A DNA stretch of 64,000 bases from DATAES01 sp963721305 (lineage in GTDB: Bacteria; Actinomycetota; Acidimicrobiia; Acidimicrobiales; JACDCH01). The notes beneath the pieces were generated by a model. The model ran no database searches, was not told the DNA's origin, and saw nothing but the letters and a program-made list of their open reading frames with translations. Location of the stretch: the NCBI GenBank assembly GCA_963721305.1, contig CAVRIR010000003.1, positions 496,001 through 560,000 on the forward strand. Direction: 5' to 3'. The position numbers and the translations under genes were made by a program. Positions within the stretch are counted from its first letter, which is position 1; each line of letters starts with the position of its first letter. Shown here piece by piece: positions 37,646 to 47,618 of this stretch.

Positions 37646-38722
37646 ATGCGCGCAGCGGTTCTGAGCGACTTCAACCAGCCGCTCACCATCGAGGAACTGG
37701 CGGATCCCGCGCTCGGTCCTCGCGACGTGCGAGTGCAGATCGACGCCAGCGGCGTCTGCCACTCCGATCTCACCGTGCAGCGCGGCGGCATGCCGATGCC
37801 CGTGCCCCTGATCCTCGGCCACGAAGGCTCCGGCACCGTGGTCGAGACCGGGCCCGAGGTGTCACGGGTTCGGGTCGGCGACCGCGTCATCGCGTCGTTC
37901 ATCCCCGCGTGCGGCAACTGCTTCTTCTGTCTCCACGAGCAGGCCAACCTCTGCGAGAAGTCGATGGAGTCGATGTTGACGCCGCGGACGACCCGATCCG
38001 ACGGTTCGCCGGTGTTCCCGATGACCGGCCTCGGGACGTTCTCCGACATGATGACCACGAGCGAAGAGTCCTTGGTGAAGATCGAGACCGATCTCCCGAG
38101 CGAGCAGCTCGCGCTGATCGGTTGCGGTGTGACCACAGGTGTCGGTGCGGCGCTCCTGACCGCGAAGGTGCAGCCCGGTTCGACGGTCGCCGTCATCGGG
38201 TGCGGCGGCGTCGGCCAGTCGGTCATCCAGGGCGCCCGCATCGCCGGCGCGTCGCGCATCTTCGCCGTCGATCCCGTCGAGTTGAAGCGCAAGACCGCCG
38301 AGCAGCTCGGCGCGACCGACCTGATCGATCCGGCACAAGGTGATCCCGTTCAGCAGGTGAAGGACGCGACCGGCGGACGCGGCACCGACTACGCGTTCGA
38401 AGTGATCGGACTGTCCGACACCATCCTGCAGGCGTACAACACCGCTCGCCGCGGTGGTACGGCGGTGGTCGTCGGCATGCCTCGCATCGAAGACATGGTG
38501 ACGTTCTCGGCGACCCAGCTCTTCTACGAGGAGAAGAAGTTGCTGGGCTGCATGTACGGCTCGGCCCAGGTCCGCCGCGACTTCCCGAAGCTGGTCGAGC
38601 TCGTCGAGACGGGACGGCTCGACGTCGGCTCGATGGTGTCGCGGCGCATCAAGCTCGACGAGGTCAACGACGCGTTCCGCGCCATGGAAGCGGGCGAGGT
38701 GATCCGCAGCGTCATCGTCTGA
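37646..38722 (+). CDS. Zinc-dependent alcohol dehydrogenase (MDR family)
   Basis: 358 aa. Catalytic zinc ligands in GVCHSD (C38) and GHEGSG (H59), structural zinc cysteines C89, C92, C95 and C103 (CGNCFFCLHEQANLC), NAD site IGCGGVGQS. Resembles class III/NDMA-type enzymes by the TARRGGTAVVVGMPR and LLGCMYGSA regions. AGGGGG precedes ATG 37646. Monocistronic, or leading into the decarboxylase gene. Confidence 0.9.
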   Translation: MRAAVLSDFNQPLTIEELADPALGPRDVRVQIDASGVCHSDLTVQRGGMPMPVPLILGHEGSGTVVETGPEVSRVRVGDRVIASFIPACGNCFFCLHEQANLCEKSMESMLTPRTTRSDGSPVFPMTGLGTFSDMMTTSEESLVKIETDLPSEQLALIGCGVTTGVGAALLTAKVQPGSTVAVIGCGGVGQSVIQGARIAGASRIFAVDPVELKRKTAEQLGATDLIDPAQGDPVQQVKDATGGRGTDYAFEVIGLSDTILQAYNTARRGGTAVVVGMPRIEDMVTFSATQLFYEEKKLLGCMYGSAQVRRDFPKLVELVETGRLDVGSMVSRRIKLDEVNDAFRAMEAGEVIRSVIV

Positions 38723-38798
38723 CGAACCGCTGTCGGATCTGATCCGGAGGACGGCCGCGGCGATCGTCGAGTATCGCGAGGGCCTTGCTGCCGCGCGC

Positions 38799-40095
38799 GT
38801 GCATCCGATGCCCGATCTCGACGAGCTGCGCGCATCGTTCCGTCGACCGTTGCCCGACGACCCCACGGATGCCGGCGCGGTCATCGACGAGCTCCGCCGC
38901 GTCGTCGAGCCGGCGCTCGTCGCCGTTGGCGGTCCGCGGTACTTCGGATTCGTCATCGGTGGCGCCACCGATGCCGCGCTGTGTGCCGATCTCCTCACGA
39001 CCGGATGGGATCAGATCGCTTTCAACGCGGTGTCCGGTCCCGCGGCCGCCGTCGCCGAGGAGACCGCGGCCGCGTGGCTCAAGGAGCTGTTCGGCCTGCC
39101 CGAGCACGTGACCGTCGGGTTCGTGACAGGCGGGCAGGCGGCCAACACCGTCGGCTTGCTCGCCGCCCGCCACGACGTCCTTCGTCGCGCCGGTTGGGAC
39201 GTCGAACGAGACGGGCTCATCGGGGCGCCGCCCGTCCGGGTGGTGGCCGGTGCCGAACGCCACGGCACCATCGACCGCGCGCTGCGATTCGTCGGGCTCG
39301 GCTCCGGGTCGGTGGTCGAAGTGCCGGCGGACGAGAACGGCGCGATGCGCGTCAGTGAGCTCGCGTCGGTGCTCGAAGGTGACGACGGCACGCCGACCAT
39401 CGTGCTGGCGCAGGCGGGCAACGTGAACACCGGCGCGTGCGACGACTTGCGCACGATCTGTGAGGCTGCGCGTCCGGCCGGCGCCTGGGTTCATGTCGAC
39501 GGTGCATTCGGTTTGTGGGCGGCCGCCAGTCCGAGCACCCGCCATCTCGTCGACGGCATCGAGCTGGCCGACTCGTGGGCGTGTGACGGCCACAAGTGGC
39601 TGAACGTTCCGTACGACTCGGGCTTCGCTCTGTGCGCGCATCCCGACGTGCACCGCGCCGCCATGAGCTACACCGCGGCGTATCTGATCGGGCAGGGCAG
39701 CGCGATCCCCGAGTCCCTCCGACCTCGTGCTCGAGTCGTCGCGGCGGGCACGCGGGTTCGCGGTGTGGGCCGCGCTGCAATCACTCGGACGCTCGGGCGT
39801 CGCCGATCTGGTCGACCGGTGTTGCGCGCTGGCGCGGCGCTTTGCGAAGCAGCTCGACGCGGTCGAGGGCTTCGAGGTTGTGAACGACGTCGTTCTGAAT
39901 CAGGTACTGGTGCGGTTCGGTGACGACGAGGCGACCGATTGCGTGATCGATGCAGTACAACGAGAGGGGACGTGTTGGTTCGGCGCGACGACGTGGCATG
40001 GGATGCGACTGGCCCGCATCTCGGTCTCCAATTGGTCGACGACGGAGGACGACGTCGACCGGTCCACCGAGGCGATCGTACGCGTGGCTCGATGA
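38799..40095 (+). CDS. PLP-dependent decarboxylase/aminotransferase class V-like, one +1 shift
   Basis: Repaired 431 aa. Group II decarboxylase fold: GPRYFGFVIGG, GFVTGGQAANTVGL, WVHVDGAFGLWAA and the PLP lysine in CDGHKWLNVPYD. An extra base near 39714-39717 separates AIPES from LVLESSRRARGF. GTG 38799 is the first usable start, but the frame is open upstream and reads LSDLIRRTAAAIVEYREGL, typical of this family's N-terminus, without a start codon; the true 5' end is uncertain. The stop overlaps the ATG of the esterase. Confidence 0.75.
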
Positions 40096-41108
40096 GGGCC
40101 GCGCTCGTCACGTTCGTGTTGCTGCTGACGCTCGCTGCCTGCTCCAGCGCCTCGAGGTCGTCCACGGCGCCGGCGTCTGTCTCGTCGCCCCCGCCGCCAC
40201 CGGCGGTGCGCTCGTCTGCCGGCTGCCACGCGCCACCGCAGCCGCCGGGTGAGACCAAGGTGACGCTCACGTCTTCCGGCGCCGAGCGCTTCTACTACCA
40301 GCACGTCCCTCCGACCTACGACGGCACGGCTCCCACGCCCGTCGTGATCGACCTGCACGGCTGGCAGGAGGGCGCTGACATCCAGAAGATGAGCTCGCAG
40401 CTCGGCCCCTACGGCGACACCCACGGTTTCGTGACGATCACGCCCCAGGGACAGGGCCCGGTGCCGCATTGGAACGCCGCGCACGGTAGCGACGACGGCG
40501 TCTTCTTGACGGCGGCGCTCGACCAGGTCGAGTCGGCACTGTGCGTCGACGAGCGTCGTGTCTACGTCGACGGCTACTCCAACGGCGCGATGTTCGCCTC
40601 GTTCCTCGGCTGTGATCTGAGTGACCGCGTTGCGGCGATCGCGACGGTGGACGGGCTGGTCCCGGTGCCGGACTGCAAGCTGAGCCGGCCGGTCCCGGTG
40701 ATCGCCTTCCACGGCACCGCCGATCCGTTCATCACCTACACCGGGGGTTACGGGCAGGCGACGCTCAACCTGCCGACCCCGGATGGCTCCACGACCCTGG
40801 GGAAAGCCGGTGTCACCGGCGCAGGCATCCCGCCCGTGCCGGAGGTCGTCGCCGGCTGGGCCACGCTCGACGGCTGCACGTCGGCGCCGCCGGCCGAGAC
40901 CACGGTCGCGGCCGACGTGACCCTGCTCACCTACCAGTGTCCGAAGGGCAACGAGGTCGAGCTGTACCGCATCGAGGGCGGCGGTCACACGTGGCCGGGC
41001 AGCCAGTTCACTGCTTCGATCGCGAACATCGTCGGCCCCACCACGATGTCGATCTCGGCTGACGAGCTCATCTGGGACTTCTTCCAGGCGCATCCGATCC
41101 CGAACTGA
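40092..41108 (+). CDS. Secreted lipoprotein esterase (LpqC/PHB depolymerase-like)
   Basis: 338 aa. Signal peptide with lipobox LTLAAC (Cys17), Ser/Pro-rich linker, then an alpha/beta-hydrolase: oxyanion region VVIDLHGWQEG, nucleophile GYSNGA, IAFHGTADPF (Asp) and GGGHTWPG (His). Related to feruloyl esterases and polyhydroxybutyrate depolymerases. ATG 40092 overlaps the preceding stop. Likely anchored outside the membrane; substrate unknown. Confidence 0.88.
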   Translation: MRAALVTFVLLLTLAACSSASRSSTAPASVSSPPPPPAVRSSAGCHAPPQPPGETKVTLTSSGAERFYYQHVPPTYDGTAPTPVVIDLHGWQEGADIQKMSSQLGPYGDTHGFVTITPQGQGPVPHWNAAHGSDDGVFLTAALDQVESALCVDERRVYVDGYSNGAMFASFLGCDLSDRVAAIATVDGLVPVPDCKLSRPVPVIAFHGTADPFITYTGGYGQATLNLPTPDGSTTLGKAGVTGAGIPPVPEVVAGWATLDGCTSAPPAETTVAADVTLLTYQCPKGNEVELYRIEGGGHTWPGSQFTASIANIVGPTTMSISADELIWDFFQAHPIPN

Positions 41109-41152
41109 CGAGATGCCGGATTGACCGGGCCCGGTTGGATACGGTGCCGCCG

Positions 41153-42031
41153 ATGAAGGTCGGAGCTTTCGTCCCGATCGGGACGCTCAACGCCAATCCG
41201 GAGTTCGTCCGTTCGCTCGGCCCGACGCTCGAAGAGCGTGGTTTCGAGTCGATCTGGGTCGCCGAGCACGTCGTGATGTTCGACGAGTACGAAAGCAAGT
41301 ATCCGTACGCGGACAACGGTCGGTTCCCGGGCGGCAGTGACACCGGTCTGCTCGAGCCGTTGACCGCGCTCGCGTATCTCGCCGCGACCACCGAGACGAT
41401 CCGGCTGGGCACGGGCATCTGTCTCGTCGCGCAACGCAATCCGGTGTACACGGCCAAGCAGGTGGCGGACGTCGACGTGCTGTCGGGTGGCCGGGTCGAC
41501 TTCGGTGTCGGCGTGGGCTGGTTGCGTGAGGAGTTCGACGTCGTCGACATGCCGTTCGACGATCGAGGTGCCCGAGCGCGTGAGCATCTCGAGGTCATGA
41601 AGGCGTTGTGGACGCAAGAAACCGCCTCGTACGACGGCGACCTCTACAAGCTGCGCCCGTGCACGCTGTACCCGAAGCCGGTGCAGCAGCCGCATCCGCC
41701 GATCCACTTCGGTGGCGAGACGCCTGCGGCGCTGCGACGGGCGGCTGACCTCGGTCAAGGTTGGTACGGGTTCAACCGCACGCCGGAAGAGGTGCCGCAA
41801 GCGCTGGCCAAGCTCGACAAGCTGCTCGAGGAGCGCGGTCGGTCGCGCGACGACTTCGTGATCAGTGTCTGCCCGTACTTCAAGGGCGTCGACCGCGACG
41901 CGCTCGAGCGTTACCGCGATCTCGGCGTCGATCGTGTCATCGCGCTCGTCTTCGCCTTCGACCGCGACGGCCTGCTCACCACCGCCGACCAACTCGCCAA
42001 CGACCTGGTCGAGCCCAGCCGAGCCATGTGA
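41153..42031 (+). CDS. LLM-class F420-dependent oxidoreductase
   Basis: 292 aa luciferase-like TIM-barrel protein: MKVGAFVPIG start, SIWVAEHV, LGTGICLVAQRNP, GGRVDFGVGVGW and PPIHFGGETPAALRRA. Actinobacterial members of this kind use F420 more often than FMN; substrate unknown. ATG 41153. The second copy of the palindromic element starts 14 bases after its stop, and a convergent LLM gene follows. Confidence 0.86.
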   Translation: MKVGAFVPIGTLNANPEFVRSLGPTLEERGFESIWVAEHVVMFDEYESKYPYADNGRFPGGSDTGLLEPLTALAYLAATTETIRLGTGICLVAQRNPVYTAKQVADVDVLSGGRVDFGVGVGWLREEFDVVDMPFDDRGARAREHLEVMKALWTQETASYDGDLYKLRPCTLYPKPVQQPHPPIHFGGETPAALRRAADLGQGWYGFNRTPEEVPQALAKLDKLLEERGRSRDDFVISVCPYFKGVDRDALERYRDLGVDRVIALVFAFDRDGLLTTADQLANDLVEPSRAM

Positions 42032-42045
42032 CGTTCGCACGGCGC

Positions 42046-42094
42046 GAATGTTGGATGGAAACGGGCGCTCGAGCGCCCGTTTCTCCCCGGAGTT
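42046..42094 (+). repeat. 49-bp palindromic element, copy 2
   Basis: Same flanks as copy 1. The perfect 26-bp palindrome is at 42058-42083 with centre TCGA instead of CATG; both halves have changed together, so the symmetry is kept. Placed 14 bases after the LLM stop and 11 bases before the end of the convergent gene, so it could serve both. Confidence 0.8.
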
Positions 42095-42105
42095 GGCGCC
42101 TTGGG

Positions 42106-43209
42106 TTAGTTGAAGTGGGGGAGGACGTGGGTGCCCATCAGGTCGATCGTCTGCATCACGGCGTCGTGGGGGATCTTGTACGGGTTCACGAGGCAGAGCA
42201 GCAGGTCGACGCCGGCTTCCTCGTAGCGGTGGCACGCTTCGAGGCAGTCGTCCGGCGTACCGACGGCGGACGCACCTGATTCGGACAGGTACTCGAGCGT
42301 GAGCAGATCGAGCGAGCCGTCCTCGTCGATCGACTTCATGTCCGCGGCGTACGAGTAGTTGCCGAGCTCCTGCTGCTTCTCCGCCATCCAGTCCGCGACA
42401 GAGCCGATCATTCGCGCACCCTGCTTCGGGTACCACTCGAACGACTCACGGGCGCTGTCCATCGCTTCGTCACGGGTCGGTGCGCACAACACCATTGTGA
42501 ACGTGGCCGCTTCGTCGTGGACGTACGCGCCGATCGGATCCGTGCAGTCGGCGATGCCCCCGCGATAGATGTCGATGCTGGCCTTGACCTGCTCGGGCGG
42601 TACGCCCACCGCGAACGAGCACAGACCGAGTCCGAGCTCGCCGACCTGGCGATGGCCTTCGGGACTCGACGTCGCGCCCCACAACGGCGGGTGCGGCTTC
42701 TGCATCGGCTTCGGGAGCACCCTGCGCTTCGGCATCTGCCAGTGCTCGCCGGCGAACTCGTACTCGTCGTTCGTCCAGCAGCCGACGACGTGCTCGATCG
42801 CTTCCTTCCACATGCCGCGGGTCTCGGCCGGGTCGATGCCGAACCCTTCGAGCTCGGCGCGCGTCGCGGAGCGTCCGGTCCCGAAGTCGACGCGCCCGCC
42901 GGAGATGAGATCGAGCACCGCGACGGACTCGGCGGTGCGCACCGGATGGTTGTACGGCTTCGGCATCAAGCGGACGCCGTAGCCGATGCGGATCTTCTCC
43001 GTGCGCGCCGCGATCGCTCCGTACAGGACCTCGGGATTCGAGCAGTGGCTGTACTCCTCCAGGAAGTGATGCTCGACCGTCCAGATCGCATCGAATCCGG
43101 CACGCTCGCCGGCGACGACCTGCTCGATCGTGTCGAGGTAGGCCTGCCGCTCGCTGTCAGGCCCCCACGGGCGCGCCACCGGGATCTCGTAGAACAGCGC
43201 AAATCTCAT
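42106..43209 (-). CDS. LLM-class flavin/F420-dependent oxidoreductase
   Basis: 367 aa. FALFYEIPVARPW, AIWTVEHHFLEEYSHCSNPE, KIRIGYGVRLMPKPYNHP and SGGRVDFGTGRSATRAEL are blocks of bacterial luciferase-like monooxygenases; PHPPLWGATSSPEGHRQVGE follows. Longer than its convergent neighbour and of a different subfamily. Its ATG (43207-43209) overlaps by two bases with an ATG on the other strand. Substrate unknown. Confidence 0.86.
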   Translation of the reverse strand: MRFALFYEIPVARPWGPDSERQAYLDTIEQVVAGERAGFDAIWTVEHHFLEEYSHCSNPEVLYGAIAARTEKIRIGYGVRLMPKPYNHPVRTAESVAVLDLISGGRVDFGTGRSATRAELEGFGIDPAETRGMWKEAIEHVVGCWTNDEYEFAGEHWQMPKRRVLPKPMQKPHPPLWGATSSPEGHRQVGELGLGLCSFAVGVPPEQVKASIDIYRGGIADCTDPIGAYVHDEAATFTMVLCAPTRDEAMDSARESFEWYPKQGARMIGSVADWMAEKQQELGNYSYAADMKSIDEDGSLDLLTLEYLSESGASAVGTPDDCLEACHRYEEAGVDLLLCLVNPYKIPHDAVMQTIDLMGTHVLPHFN

Positions 43210-43228
43210 GAGCGGTCACAATACGGGG

Positions 43229-44005
43229 ATGGGTGGAACCGAAGGGAAGCTGGCCGGCAAGGTCGTCGTCGTCACCGGAGCGGCCTCGGGCATCGGACTC
43301 GCCACCGCGCTGCGAGTGGCCGCCGACGGCGGGACGGCGGTCGGCGTCGACATCGCCGCGGGGGAGGGACGCTCGCTCGACGTGCGCGACGACAGTGCAG
43401 TCGCGGCGTTCGTGCACGACACGTTCACGACGTACGGACGCATCGACGGCGTGGTGACCGCCGCCGGAGTCGCCGGCGGCGGTGCGGCGCACCTCATCGA
43501 CGCGGACGAGTGGAACCGAGTGATCGGCGTGAACCTGACCGGAACGTTCCTCGTGTGCAAACACATCGTCGAGCGCATGCTCGAGCAGGAACCGATCGAC
43601 GGTGAGCGCGGCTCGATCATCACGATCGCGAGCGTCGAAGGACTCGAAGGAACGGCGGGCGGCTCGTCGTACAACGCGTCGAAGGGCGGCGTCGTCCTTC
43701 TCACCAAGAACCTCGCCATCGACTACGGGCCGAGCGGCATCCGCGCCAACGCCATCTGTCCGGGCTTCATCGAGACGCCGATGACCGACGGCATCTTCGG
43801 CATGCCCGGCATGGAGGAACCGCGCCAAGAGGTGATCGACGAGCACGCGCTCCGGCGGTTCGGTCGCGCCGACGAGATCGCGTCGGTCGCCGCGTTCCTG
43901 TTGTCGTCCGACGCGTCCTTCGTCAGCGGCCAGGCGATCGCGGTCGACGGTGGTTACACGGCCGGACGCGACCACGGAGTCACGAAGCTGATGGGCTTGT
44001 CCTGA
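43229..44005 (+). CDS. Short-chain dehydrogenase/reductase
   Basis: 258 aa classical SDR: VVVTGAASGIGLATAL, NLTGTFLVCKHI, catalytic S-YxxxK as SSYNASKGG, and ICPGFIETPMTD. ATG 43229 preferred; an in-frame ATG at 43208 would make start codons on opposite strands overlap. Little promoter room remains between the divergent genes either way. Substrate unknown; context with LLM oxidoreductases suggests small-molecule degradation or modification. Confidence 0.86.
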   Translation: MGGTEGKLAGKVVVVTGAASGIGLATALRVAADGGTAVGVDIAAGEGRSLDVRDDSAVAAFVHDTFTTYGRIDGVVTAAGVAGGGAAHLIDADEWNRVIGVNLTGTFLVCKHIVERMLEQEPIDGERGSIITIASVEGLEGTAGGSSYNASKGGVVLLTKNLAIDYGPSGIRANAICPGFIETPMTDGIFGMPGMEEPRQEVIDEHALRRFGRADEIASVAAFLLSSDASFVSGQAIAVDGGYTAGRDHGVTKLMGLS

Positions 44006-44038
44006 AACTCACCGGCTGACGATCGAAGACAGGAACGG

Positions 44039-44620
44039 TCACGTCGACTTGAACGGCGGAAGGGACCCGTCCTTCTCGGAGATGATCGAGCGGTCGGCGG
44101 TGTCGATCGGCATCGGCCACTGGATGTCGAGCGCAGGGTCGAGCGGGTTGACGGCCGTGCCCGCCATCCCCGGAACCCACTCGTGGTCGAAGCAGTAGAG
44201 GTACTGCGTCGGCCTGTCGCCGACGGATTGGAAGCCGTTGCACACGCCGTTCGGGACCAGCACCTGGGTTCCCGCGGTGAGCCGGATCGTCGTCACGTGC
44301 CCGAAGGTCGGCGAGTCCGCCCGGTTGTCGACGTACGCCCCGAACGCCTCGCCGCTGGCGACCGCGACGAGCTTGTGCATCTGCTCACCGTGCAGACCTC
44401 GCAGCGCGCCAGGCTTGGTCTCGGTGACGTTCACCTGGAGCCATGCGCCGAGCGAGGGAAGACCAGCGGAGATCCAGGACGACTCCCGGTAGAACTCGCG
44501 CACGATCCCGCGCTCGTCCTCCACCTGCTTCATGGTGATCCGCATCAACCCGTCGATCTCTGTCTCGTCGACCGACATCTCCGTCACGCGCACGTTCACA
44601 GCCGCGTTTGTAGCCGACAT
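44039..44620 (-). CDS. dTDP-4-dehydrorhamnose 3,5-epimerase-like protein
   Basis: 193-aa RmlC-type cupin: GIVREFYRESSW, WLQVNVTETKPGALRGLHGEQMHK (with the catalytic-type RGLH), LVPNGVCNGFQSVGD and a C-terminal DPALDIQWP. Such enzymes act on nucleotide-linked keto-sugars. No rmlA, rmlB or rmlD is in the window. Divergent from the flavodoxin-like gene at 44644. Confidence 0.85.
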   Translation of the reverse strand: MSATNAAVNVRVTEMSVDETEIDGLMRITMKQVEDERGIVREFYRESSWISAGLPSLGAWLQVNVTETKPGALRGLHGEQMHKLVAVASGEAFGAYVDNRADSPTFGHVTTIRLTAGTQVLVPNGVCNGFQSVGDRPTQYLYCFDHEWVPGMAGTAVNPLDPALDIQWPMPIDTADRSIISEKDGSLPPFKST

Positions 44621-44643
44621 GCCTCTGCTAGAAACAACCGGCG

Positions 44644-45067
44644 ATGAACGTTGTGGTCCTGTACGAGTCGATGACGGGCAACACCCGGCGGGCGGCTGAG
44701 CTGATCGGCGGCGCGGTGGCGGCCAAGGGCGCGAACGTCTCCGTGCGCCCCGTCACCAGCCCGGATCTGCACGAGCTCTCGGTGGCCGACCTCGTGTTCG
44801 TCGGCACCTGGGTCGACGGTCTCGTGCTCTTCGGCCAGCGTCCGGGGCGGGCGCCGAGGCTGTGGAAGCTCCCGGTGCTCGACCGCAAGCCGGTCGCGGT
44901 GTTCTGCACGTACGCGATCAACGCCGGCAAGGCGCTCGACAAGACCGCCCGACATCCTCGAGGCCAAGGGTGCGCGCATCGTCGGCAGCCACCAGTTCCG
45001 TCGTGATCGCCTCGAGCAAGGCGTCGCCGAGTTCGTCGACGCGATGCTGCAGGAAGTGCCGGCCTGA
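44644..45067 (+). CDS. Flavodoxin-like protein, one +1 shift
   Basis: Repaired 140 aa. MNVVVLYESMTGNTRRAAELI is the FMN phosphate-binding loop (S/T-x-T-G-N-T), followed by ADLVFVGTWVDGL. An extra C in a run near 44950 shifts the frame between LDKTA and DILEAKGARIVG. Short, stand-alone flavodoxin domain; could carry electrons or sense redox. ATG 44644 begins 23 bases from the divergent epimerase. Confidence 0.78.
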
Positions 45068-45076
45068 CCGGCCGGC

Positions 45077-46421
45077 TCAACCCGTGCAGTTCCTCGTGAT
45101 GCCGTACAGCCGGTAACCCGCTGTCTGGGCCATCGCCCGGACCGATACGCCGTCGACGCACGCAGTCCCCGGGTTCGACATGTCATCGAGCAGTTGCTGC
45201 TCGTTCGTGCGGAAGCGGTGATAGCGCGGGTCGATGACGACGTAGTCGACCTGGCGTTTGTCGAGGAAGCCGGCGTATGCCTTTTCGTCCTTGAAGCTGC
45301 GCCGATTGATGCTCTCGGGAAAGAACTCGGAGTCGAGCCGCCCGCCGGCGCGCACCACGGAGTACGGCCCGTACTTCGCGTCGCCGAATGTGAGCACGCG
45401 GTAGGTCGCGCCAGGGACGAACATCGACGAGTGCGTCAACGCGCTCGACGCCGTGGATGGGCTGGCGGTTGAGCGCGCCCCAGCCGGCAGCCATCCCACT
45501 GAACGGGATGGTCAGCAGCTGACCGACGATCATGATGCCGGCGGCCCACATCGCGGCCGAGCGCTTGTACTTGCCGTGCTGCAACGCGACGAGCGCCATC
45601 GGCACGAGGAAGGCCAACGACCGCAGCGCGACCGTCTCGATCTCGATCCACGACGTGTAGACGAGCGAGTTCTGTGACGAGACGGGTGACGCGAAGACGA
45701 GCAGCGCGCCCGGGATGGCGACCACCAGCGAGATGAGCCATCCGCCGACCAGCGCGCGCCGGTTCGGCTCGCTTCGATAGCGGATGAGAACGATCAGCGC
45801 GGTGATCGGGACGAGCACCGCGGCATGGGTGAGCTGCGCGAGCGCAGCGAGGATGATCGCGAGCGTCCGGCGATCGCGGCGCCAGAAGCCGACGGCGAGC
45901 ATGAGCATCGAGGCGGCCCACAAGAAGGGGAGCTGCCCGAGCAGCAACGCCTCGACGATCGCCGGGTTGACGAGGACGGCCACGGACCACCAGCCGCGCC
46001 GCAGCTCGGGGAAGGACCAGAAGGTCGCGCCCACGAGCAGGACGAACCCTGCCCCGAGGACGAGCGTCACGCTCCACTCACCCATGAGTGGCCACAGCAG
46101 CGCCGCGATCATCCAGGGTATGAACGCGTAGGGGAACGCCAACGCGGTGCCGTGCGCGAGCACGGGCATGTGGAACGGGACCCCGTGGCCGTGCCAGAGC
46201 TGCTCGGAGACGAACCACACGTGGATGTAGTTCGACAAGGTGTCACTCGAGAGGATCTCGCGGTGGCGCAGCAGCAGCACGAGGATGGCGATCCAGACGC
46301 CGATCACGATCCGCTGGGCGATGTGGCCGCCGCGCTCGACGTCGTTGGTGCTCAGGCCGTCCGAAGGTGCGGCGCTACGTTCGTCCGCTGATGCGGTGGC
46401 CGTCGCGAGCTTGGGCTTCAT
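45077..46421 (-). CDS. Polytopic membrane protein (glycosyltransferase C-like), one +1 shift
   Basis: Repaired 447 aa with about nine or ten hydrophobic helices and a soluble C-terminal domain (YRVLTFGDAKYGPYSVVRAGG...). Layout and the Asp/Glu near the first extracellular loop fit GT-C type lipid-linked sugar transferases, but no diagnostic motif is certain. Extra base near 45440. Sits in a run of sugar-related genes. Start ATG 46421 overlaps the 5' end proposed for the divergent deacetylase. Confidence 0.62.
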
Positions 46422-47618
46422 CGCCGGCGGTCCGCTCTGTGGCTGTCGGCCATGGCATCGCGCTGCTCGGCGCGGTCGTGTTCGCCACCGACCCCGACAG
46501 CGGCGTGGTCGCGGCGATCGGCTTCACGGTCGCGTCGTTCGCCGTCGCGTTGTTGTTCGCGGCGGGCGACCGCGGTGCTCGTTCGCCGTGCCGCCTTGGT
46601 GCCGATCGGCATGGCGGCCATCGCTGTGGCGTGCGTGTTGCTCGCCGTCACGTTGCGCGGCGTGATCACCATGCCGATCGCCGCGGTGCTCGGCCTCGGC
46701 GTCGGTATCTCGCTCCCCGAGATCGAAGGTCTCGAGCGCCGGCGTGTCCTGGTCGGTGTCGTTGCCGGCGCGATCGAGCTGCTGCTCGCGGCCGCGATCG
46801 GCGGGCGCATCACCGGGCTGTGGTGCGCGGCGATCGTCGGTGTGGCTGTCGGTGCCGTGTCGATGATGAGCGCGGCGCACCGGAAGGTCGGACGCACGGG
46901 CGTCGTGCTCGTCGTCGTGACCGCGCTGCTCGGCGTCGGTCTCGTCGCCTGGGTCGGCGGCAACGACCCGACGGTGCAATGGTTCGGCCACGTCATCACC
47001 CATGGGGACAGAGCGCAGCCGCGGGTGGCGCTCACGTTCGACGACGGGCCCGACGACCCGTACACGCTCGACGTCAGCCGCATCCTCGACGAGCACGGCG
47101 TCAAGGGGACGTTCTTCGAGGTCGGGAAGGCGATCGAGGCCCGGCCCGACATCACTCGGGCTCTGCTGGCCGACGACCAGCTCGTTGGGAATCACTCGTT
47201 CCACCATGACTATTGGCGTTGGCTCGATCCTCGTTACCCGGAGCTCGACCGCACCCAACACGCCTTCCAGCAGGCAGTGGGCAAGTGTCCCGCGTTCTTC
47301 CGGCCCCCACACGGTCAGCGCACTCCCTTCATGCTCGCACAGGTACGGGACGAGGGCATGCATGCGGTGACCTGGGACGTCTCGGCGCAGGACTGGGTCT
47401 CCCGCGACGCCGCGCTGATCGCCCGCCGGATCGTGGATCGGGCCCAGCCCGGATCGATCATCCTCCTGCACGACGGGCTCGACGGCAACGTCTCTGCGGA
47501 CCGGTCGGTCCTGCTCACGGCGCTGCCACTCATCATCGACGGGCTTCGGGCAAAGGGGCTCGAGCCGGTGAGGCTCGACGAATTGCTCGGACTGCCCGGT
47601 TACCTCGACCGTTGCTGA
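46391..47618 (+). CDS. Membrane-anchored polysaccharide deacetylase (NodB domain), one +1 shift
   Basis: Repaired 408 aa. The first 190 residues are mostly hydrophobic helices; the NodB domain then shows ALTFDDGPDDPYT (catalytic and metal Asp), GNHSFHHDYW (metal His pair), FFRPPHGQRTP and IILLHDG. Extra C near 46571 within the membrane part. Acts outside the membrane on N-acetylated glycans such as peptidoglycan or a capsule. ATG 46391 overlaps the divergent gene by 31 bp; GTG 46439 would avoid that. Confidence 0.82.
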
